Assembly (NCBI GenBank): GCA_910588845.1
Contig: CAJURU010000028.1
Location: 1-38,226 of the forward strand
Reading direction: 5' to 3'
DNA from: an uncultured Lachnospiraceae bacterium
Lineage (GTDB): Bacteria > Bacillota > Clostridia > Lachnospirales > Lachnospiraceae
DNA: 38,226 bases
Below the pieces are notes generated by a model. That model saw nothing but the letters and a program-made list of their open reading frames with translations, was not told where the DNA came from and searched no databases. Position numbers and translations under genes: made by a program. Shown in pieces: positions 33,508 to 38,226 of this stretch (positions are counted from its first letter, which is position 1; each line of letters begins with the position of its first letter).

Positions 33508-33536
33508 ACAATAGCACATTATTTTTAAAAAGTAAA
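33508..33536 (-). promoter_or_regulatory. Promoter of the cold-shock gene
   Basis: Read on the minus strand: TTTACT (33536-33531) and TATTGT (33513-33508) with 17-nt spacing, about 50 nt ahead of the start codon. Between it and the gene lies an AT-rich near-palindrome (ATATATAATATAT). Confidence 0.55.
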
Positions 33537-33563
33537 GAAATATTTTACATTTCGCATATTTTC

Positions 33564-34070
33564 CTATAACAGTTCCTCGAAAGCAAGCTGGTGCGATTTC
33601 AGGAAGCGTTTTACCAATTCGTCCCATGATTGTTCTAACGATTTGTCCATGGAGAATACACGGCAGGAAACGCCGGTAGTACAAGTAAGCTGCATGTTGT
33701 GGTATTTGAGGTTTAAGTACATTCCAGATATGTCTCCCGTGGAAAAACTGCTGCCGATGGAGGCGAGAGTACGCGCCTGGTTATCGCTGGACAGCTGAAA
33801 AACAAACTGGAAGGAGGAGGGGGCGCGTTTGCCTTTGATTAAGTCGAAACAGGCAGGGCGTACAAGGGAAAAAGGCACATAACTTTCCTGGGAAACAAGC
33901 GCATAGGCTTCGTCTTCCGGGCTGAAAAAATCAGCTTTGGAGCGGCCGTCCAGATGGAATGTCATATAAGTAGTGATGGAGCCTTCTGACAGGAGAAAAC
34001 TGTCAAAAACATCGCTGCGCAGTAATACGTTCATAAATTCTTTTACATTTAGAATGGATAGTGCCGTCAT
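33564..34070 (-). CDS. DUF5721 family protein
   Basis: 168 residues from ATG at 34070, preceded on the minus strand by GGGAGG with 5-nt spacing. The layout (VKEFMNVLLRSDVFDSFLLS then EGSITTYMTFHLDGR; DLIKGKRAPSSFQFVFQLS; NLKYHNMQLTCTTGVS) matches my recollection of DUF5721, a Lachnospiraceae-typical cytosolic protein of unknown function. No signal, membrane segment or catalytic motif is apparent. It precedes the cold-shock gene on the same strand by 105 nt, but the latter has its own promoter. The 316 nt between this gene and the aminopeptidase gene contain a divergent intergenic region with a plus-strand promoter near its end. Confidence 0.65.
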   Translation of the reverse strand: MTALSILNVKEFMNVLLRSDVFDSFLLSEGSITTYMTFHLDGRSKADFFSPEDEAYALVSQESYVPFSLVRPACFDLIKGKRAPSSFQFVFQLSSDNQARTLASIGSSFSTGDISGMYLNLKYHNMQLTCTTGVSCRVFSMDKSLEQSWDELVKRFLKSHQLAFEELL

Positions 34071-34304
34071 GAAAACCTCCCTTTAGAGCAAATTTATACC
34101 CTATAAAACTTCCAACCAGCAAACTCAGTATCATATTGTACTACAATTTTAAGGAAACAGCAAATTAAATTTTGTGCATTCTGTCTTTGCCGCGTTAGCG
34201 GCAAGACCTTTTGAACGAGTAAATATATTAGAGCGACAACCCCCCTTTGAAAAATAGATTATCACAAAAAATGGTGAAACTTAAACAAGTTAAAAAGATA
34301 CCTA

Positions 34305-34334
34305 CTGGCAAAATTTTTGCATTTATAGTATAGT
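34305..34334 (+). promoter_or_regulatory. Promoter of the M18 aminopeptidase operon
   Basis: CTGGCA (34305-34310) and TATAGT (34329-34334), spacing 18 nt, about 50 nt upstream of the start codon. The rest of the 34071-34386 interval shows no gene. Confidence 0.5.
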
Positions 34335-34386
34335 AGGGGGAGATAATAAGAGAGGCAAAAGAATTATAAAAATCAGGAGGCAGGAA

Positions 34387-35673
34387 ATGGAGCACACAGA
34401 GGGATCACTATTTCATTTGCTGGAAAAAGGAACCAGCGCTGTTATGGCGGTGCAGGAGGCGGCGGCAAGACTGAAGGCGGCTGGTTTTGAGGAACTTTCT
34501 TTTCAGGATATTTGGAGATTAGCAGAGAGTGGGAAATACTATGTGAAGCATCATGACACGACATTATTTGCATTTACGCTTAAAAAGCAGTCCGGTTACA
34601 AAGACATGATTCGGATTGGCGCGGCACATACAGATTTCCCATGTTTGAGAATAAAACCGAATCCAGATGTAAAGACAGGGGGCTATTCGCAGATTAATGT
34701 GGAAGTTTACGGAGGGGCAATTTTAAATACTTGGCTGGACCGTCCGCTCAGTATTTCCGGGCGTGTGGCAATCGCAAGTGAAGACGTGCTGCATCCCCTA
34801 ATACGCAATATCTCTGTAGAACGCACGCTTGGCGTTATTCCTAATCTTGCCATTCATATGAACCGTGATGTCAACAAAGGGCTTGAATTGAATAAGCAGA
34901 CGGATCTTTTGCCGATTTTAGGACTTGAGAAGAAGGAACAGGAAAAAAGGTTCCTCCAATTTCTGGCAAAGGAACTGGGAACAGAGCAGGAAAAAATTCT
35001 CGATTATGAATTATGGGTATATTGCCGGCAAAAGCCGCAGTATGCGGGGCTGGAAGGGGAATTGATTATCTCGCCAAGGCTCGATAACCTTACGTCGGTG
35101 CAGGCGTTGCTTACAGGAATCATTGAGAGCCGATGCGAGGAAGGCGTCAATGTGGTGGCCTTGTTTGACCATGAAGAGGTGGGCAGCCGCACAAAGCAGG
35201 GCGCTGGTTCTCTGCTGCTTACCAATTTCTTGCAGCGGGTTCTGGAAGCCATGGGCAGGACTCCGGCCCAGATATCGTCCAGTTTGTATGATGCATTTCT
35301 GCTATCAGTAGATGTGGCGCATGGTATGCATCCAAATCAAATGGGTAAGACGGATATAACCAACAAGCCGGTTTTAGGCAAAGGACTTTGTATCAAAGAG
35401 GCGTCGTCCCAATCGTACGCTACGGATTGTGAAGCTGTGGCGGTGGTGGAACAGATTTGCAGAAAAGAAAATATTCCTTATCAGAAATTTGTCAATCGTT
35501 CGGATATGGCGGGCGGAGGGACGTTGGGGGCAGTTGCATCCGGCTTGCTGCCAGTGCGTACCGTAGATATCGGCGTGCCGCTGCTTGCTATGCATTCAGC
35601 AGTTGAAACCATGGGAACAGAGGACATGCAGGCGTTGACAGATTTAATTTGCGCTTATTTCCAGACAGTGTGA
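34387..35673 (+). CDS. M18 family aminopeptidase
   Basis: 428 residues, normal length. Zinc-site and catalytic residues are visible: H81 (GAAHTDFPCLRIKPNP), D233 (SPRLDNLTSVQALL), E263/E264 (LFDHEEVGSRTKQGAGS), the SVDVAHGMHPN block and H403 (LLAMHSAVETMG). It is a cytosolic dodecameric dizinc aminopeptidase family that releases N-terminal residues, often acidic or neutral, from peptides. ATG 34387 follows AGGAGG. It is 7 nt upstream of a lipoprotein gene whose ribosome site GAGGT overlaps its end, implying cotranscription. Confidence 0.95.
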   Translation: MEHTEGSLFHLLEKGTSAVMAVQEAAARLKAAGFEELSFQDIWRLAESGKYYVKHHDTTLFAFTLKKQSGYKDMIRIGAAHTDFPCLRIKPNPDVKTGGYSQINVEVYGGAILNTWLDRPLSISGRVAIASEDVLHPLIRNISVERTLGVIPNLAIHMNRDVNKGLELNKQTDLLPILGLEKKEQEKRFLQFLAKELGTEQEKILDYELWVYCRQKPQYAGLEGELIISPRLDNLTSVQALLTGIIESRCEEGVNVVALFDHEEVGSRTKQGAGSLLLTNFLQRVLEAMGRTPAQISSSLYDAFLLSVDVAHGMHPNQMGKTDITNKPVLGKGLCIKEASSQSYATDCEAVAVVEQICRKENIPYQKFVNRSDMAGGGTLGAVASGLLPVRTVDIGVPLLAMHSAVETMGTEDMQALTDLICAYFQTV

Positions 35674-35680
35674 GGTAGTT

Positions 35681-36922
35681 ATGGTAAAGAAGAATTGTAA
35701 AGTGCCATGTCGGATGAAGAAATTATATCGGAGAATAATTTGCATATTGGCAATCGTGTTGTCGTTGGGCAGTATGGCAGGATGCTCCCTGGAAGATTTA
35801 CAAAAATATCTGCCGGAGAACCGTTATCTGCCGCGGGCACAAGAGCCCGAGCAGGTTGCCGAAGCGCCTAATCAGAAAAAGGCACAGACGCCCAAAGCAG
35901 AGCAGAAAAAGGTCAGTCCAATTCGTAAGATTTCAGTGGGCAAATATGCGTATGAGCAGTTAAATGCAGAAGGGAAAACCGTCTATGACGAAATGCTTTC
36001 TACTATTCTGAGCCAGGAGGAAAAGATTTCTCTTTCGACCATAGATACTGAGGTCATGCGCCATGCCTATACGGCGTTGTGCAGTGATTACGGCGGACTT
36101 TTTTGGGTGAATGGCTATGTGTTTACCAGGTATACCAAAGGCGGCGAGTTGGTAAGCCTGGAATTCTCACCTAAATACACGATGGCTAAGAAGGAACGCC
36201 GACAAATCCAGAAGCAGATTGACGCTGTCGTCGAGCAGTGGTTTGCGGGCATTTCCATTAATGATACAGACTATCAGAAAGCGAAGTATGTTTATGAATT
36301 ATTGGCTTTAAATACTGAGTATGTGGAAGATGCAGAGGAAAGTCAGAACATTATCAGTGTGTTTCTAGGGCGTCAGACGGTATGCCAAGGATATGCTTGC
36401 GCCGTTCAATATCTGTTGGAACAATTGGGAATAGAGAGCGCTATTGTGGCTGGCAAAGCCCTAGGTGAACCACATGCATGGAATCTCATTTGCCTGGACG
36501 GAGAATATTACTATATGGATGCCACTTGGGGGAATAATGGTTATCGGAATAAGGAAGGAGTGGAGACATCTTTTATTGACTATAATTATATGGCGATGAC
36601 AACAGCGGAAATGCAGATGGGGCATGAGCCTGACATGGAGTTTGATTTACCGGATTGTACGGCAGTGCTGAATAATTATTATATAAAAGAAGGAAACTAC
36701 ATTGAAGAGTGGCAGCCGGATCATATTGGGACTATGCTTGGTTCGGCGTGGGAAGAAAAAACAGTGCTTACGTTACGGTTTTCGGACGATTCTCTGAAAG
36801 AGCAGGCGTTTCAGTATTTTGTGCAGGATGGGCATGTTGCAGATTATTGCCCAGGAATTACCCAGGTGAATTACCTGGAAGACAGCTTGTGGAAAGAAAT
36901 AAGTTTTTGTTTTAACCAATAG
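35681..36922 (+). CDS. Transglutaminase-like lipoprotein
   Basis: 413 residues from ATG 35681 (GAGGT 5 nt upstream); ATG 35714 is an alternative start inside the basic n-region. A lipobox (GSMAGC, Cys at ~35) marks lipid attachment outside the membrane. A Lys/Gln/Pro-rich linker leads to a transglutaminase/cysteine-protease-like core with C235 (TVCQGYACAVQYLLEQLGIE), H265 (EPHAWNLICLDG) and D280 (YYMDATWG), a complete triad of the kind seen in bacterial extracellular transglutaminase-like domains. The catalysed reaction (cross-linking, peptide or wall hydrolysis) is not known. The 217 nt after it, up to the next gene, show no clear terminator. Confidence 0.85.
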   Translation: MVKKNCKVPCRMKKLYRRIICILAIVLSLGSMAGCSLEDLQKYLPENRYLPRAQEPEQVAEAPNQKKAQTPKAEQKKVSPIRKISVGKYAYEQLNAEGKTVYDEMLSTILSQEEKISLSTIDTEVMRHAYTALCSDYGGLFWVNGYVFTRYTKGGELVSLEFSPKYTMAKKERRQIQKQIDAVVEQWFAGISINDTDYQKAKYVYELLALNTEYVEDAEESQNIISVFLGRQTVCQGYACAVQYLLEQLGIESAIVAGKALGEPHAWNLICLDGEYYYMDATWGNNGYRNKEGVETSFIDYNYMAMTTAEMQMGHEPDMEFDLPDCTAVLNNYYIKEGNYIEEWQPDHIGTMLGSAWEEKTVLTLRFSDDSLKEQAFQYFVQDGHVADYCPGITQVNYLEDSLWKEISFCFNQ

Positions 36923-37139
36923 AAAAATTCATAAGAAAAAAGGCTTTTCAAACCTGAATTTATATGCTAATATTAAGTGGTATTAAAAACTATGTAAAAT
37001 GATTTCCCGCAACATGATAAGGAATCATAAAAATCAAGTACAATAAAGAAAGATACTACATAAAGGAATAGGGATGTGAAAAGGAAACGTCACACCTAAT
37101 TTATATCGCATATTTGCATAAAGATTCAGGAGGAACGAC

Positions 37140-37979
37140 ATGAGTTATAAAATTATTGTGGACAGCTGCGGTGAACTTCCGGCAAAATTGAAAGTGAGCG
37201 GACATTTTGAGACAGTGTCTCTGGAGATTTTTGTGGACGATTACTGCATTGTAGATGATGAGAGCTTTGATCAGGCGGATTTTTTAAGGCGCATGAAAGA
37301 GAGCCCGAATTGCCCAAAATCTACCTGCCCATCCCCAGAGCAGTATGTGAAAGCATATGACTGTGAGGCGGAGCATGTGTATGTCGTGACGCTTTCCTCG
37401 CAGCTCAGTGGTTCTTATAACAGCGCCCAGCTTGGGAAGAAGCTCTATCAGGAGGAAAAAGGAGTTAAGGATATTCATGTATTCGATTCCAAGTCGGCGT
37501 CTGTGGGAGAGACGTTGATTGCCATGAAGATTCAAGAACTTGAGGAAGCAGGAGTTGCATACGAAGAAATTATTGCTAGGACAGACAATTTTATTGAAGA
37601 GTTGAATACGTCTTTTGTACTGGAATCCTTAGAAGCATTGCGCAAGAATGGAAGGCTTAGTAATATCAAAGCGTTTGTTGCCGGGGCTCTGAATATTAAG
37701 CCGGTGATGGGAGCTACGCCCGAGGGTACAATTTGTCAACTTGGGCAGGCAAGAGGCATGGCGCGCGCTATAGATAAAATGATGAAAGACTTGGTGGAGA
37801 AGACCAAGAATCCCCAAGAGAAAATTTTTGCCATTTCCCATTGCAATGCGGCGAAACGTGCAATGGCGGCAGCTGAAAAGATTAAGGAGATTGGTAATTT
37901 TAAAGAAGTATTTGTGATTGATACGGCGGGAATCAGCAGTCTCTATGCCAGTGACGGCGGAATTATTATGGTTGTTTAA
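37140..37979 (+). CDS. DegV family fatty-acid-binding protein
   Basis: 279 residues, standard length. Typical DegV features are the opening YKIIVDSCGELP, the STCPSPEQYVKAY segment, VVTLSSQLSGSYNSAQLG lining the lipid pocket, ESLEALRKNGRLSNIKAF and the closing ISHCNAAKRAMA. DegV/FakB proteins hold a fatty acid for phosphorylation by FakA in phospholipid synthesis; whether this member couples to FakA is unknown, and no kinase gene is in the window. ATG 37140 follows AGGAGG. The GC-rich repeat block begins 6 nt after its stop codon. Confidence 0.93.
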   Translation: MSYKIIVDSCGELPAKLKVSGHFETVSLEIFVDDYCIVDDESFDQADFLRRMKESPNCPKSTCPSPEQYVKAYDCEAEHVYVVTLSSQLSGSYNSAQLGKKLYQEEKGVKDIHVFDSKSASVGETLIAMKIQELEEAGVAYEEIIARTDNFIEELNTSFVLESLEALRKNGRLSNIKAFVAGALNIKPVMGATPEGTICQLGQARGMARAIDKMMKDLVEKTKNPQEKIFAISHCNAAKRAMAAAEKIKEIGNFKEVFVIDTAGISSLYASDGGIIMVV

Positions 37980-37984
37980 ATATT

Positions 37985-38029
37985 GGCATGAGGGGGGGAC
38001 CCAGCGAAGCTGGGGAGAGCCCTGATGCC
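37985..38029. repeat. GC-rich structured hairpin repeat, copy A
   Basis: The ends GGCATGAGG and CCTGATGCC can pair (one G-G mismatch), enclosing an inner stem CCCAGC (38000-38005) and GCTGGG (38009-38014) with loop GAA. A second copy of the same architecture is at 38128-38169. It begins 6 nt after the DegV gene stop codon and could also serve as its transcription terminator. Confidence 0.75.
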
Positions 38030-38053
38030 TTGTTCTGGAGCCAATAAAGTATA

Positions 38054-38149
38054 TTGGCATGAGGGGGGATCCACGATTTGGCATGAGGAGGGACCCACGA
38101 TTTGGCATGAGGAGGGACCCACGATTTGGCATGAGGAGGGACCCACGAA
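38054..38149. repeat. 24-bp tandem repeat, four units
   Basis: Units at 38054-38077, 38078-38101, 38102-38125 and 38126-38149 start TTGGCATGAGG and end CCACGA plus T (A in the last). Units 2-3 are identical; unit 1 has two differences. Each unit equals the left arm of the neighbouring hairpin element, so the array looks like repeated slippage of that arm. There are no spacers, so this is not CRISPR. Confidence 0.9.
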
Positions 38150-38169
38150 GTGGGAGGAGCCCTGATGCC
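38128..38169. repeat. GC-rich structured hairpin repeat, copy B
   Basis: GGCATGAGG and CCTGATGCC arms surround an inner CCCAC (38142-38146) / GTGGG (38150-38154) stem with loop GAA. Compared with copy A it lacks one G on the left and the pairing C on the right, a compensated change that keeps the stem. Confidence 0.75.
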
Positions 38170-38226
38170 TCTAACCGAAGCCATAGAAGTAGAGTGGGAG
38201 GAGCCCTGATGCCTCTAACCGAAGCC
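38149..38226. repeat. Direct repeat of the hairpin right arm, running off the window
   Basis: A 34-bp segment beginning AGTGGGAGGAGCCCTGATGC occurs identically at 38149-38182 and 38193-38226, separated by ATAGAAGTAG; the period is 44 bp. The second copy reaches the last base of the window, so the array may continue. Confidence 0.88.

Noticed and set aside
38054..38149. Possible CRISPR array
   Set aside because: Repeat units are directly adjacent, with no unique spacers, and no cas genes are present.
37966..38184. Minus-strand frame encoding PPHAKSWV repeats
   Set aside because: It is generated by the 24-bp DNA repeats, has no ribosome site, and the DNA is better explained as structured repeats.

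Overview
The window looks like a chromosomal segment of a low-to-mid GC anaerobic Firmicute, most likely a gut Lachnospiraceae (Clostridium cluster XIVa-type). The grounds are strong AGGAGG-type ribosome binding sites, a T-box leader ahead of aspS-gatCAB, several Lys-rich secreted BspA-like leucine-rich-repeat/Big_2 proteins, a Csp-like subtilase, and small families common in that group (DUF5721, DUF3990, DegV, WYL). No rRNA, tRNA, CRISPR array or complete mobile element was seen. The assignment rests on gene-family recognition only.

Layout. 1-3480: a decayed accessory block (lipoprotein-like ORF, ABC ATPase cut after Walker B, anti-sigma N-terminal remnant), then an intact ECF sigma factor overlapping its membrane anti-sigma-like partner and a strong terminator. 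3490-8371: four secreted-protein genes, two of them tandem paralogues (LRR plus two Big_2 domains); two of the four have damaged translation starts. 8374-10138: a TtcA-like PP-loop ATPase followed by a MoeB/ThiF-like E1 enzyme. 10149-14773: a 1507-residue secreted protein with LamG-like, TIM-barrel glycoside-hydrolase-like, carbohydrate-binding-like, Big_2 and FN3-like parts. 14783-20342: promoter, T-box riboswitch, aspS, gatC, gatA and gatB, the indirect route to Asn-tRNA and/or Gln-tRNA. 20515-22445: frameshifted DUF3990 gene, intact YwqG-like DUF1963 gene, and a broken DUF4253-like remnant. 22605-27457: membrane chemoreceptor, then a response regulator / histidine kinase / anchored extracellular protein operon behind 11-bp repeats. 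27524-31386: a clpX-type gene with its own promoter, a subtilase, and an LspA-like signal peptidase. 31417-32961: isochorismatase-like hydrolase divergent from a WYL regulator across a palindromic operator. 33002-34070: serine-recombinase scrap, cold-shock gene and a DUF5721 gene. 34305-37979: M18 aminopeptidase, transglutaminase-like lipoprotein, DegV protein. 37985-38226: structured GC-rich hairpin repeats and a 24-bp tandem array, running off the window end.

How parts work together. The T-box appears to carry overlapping Glu (GAA) and Asn (AAC) specifier codons, so amidotransferase supply could be tuned to two tRNAs. The secreted LRR, PPC-like, Big_2 and glycosidase proteins form a surface or exported polysaccharide-interaction set. 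Four neighbouring accessory genes carry single frameshifts or a nonsense codon, two of them at homopolymer runs; this could be decay, phase variation or sequencing error.
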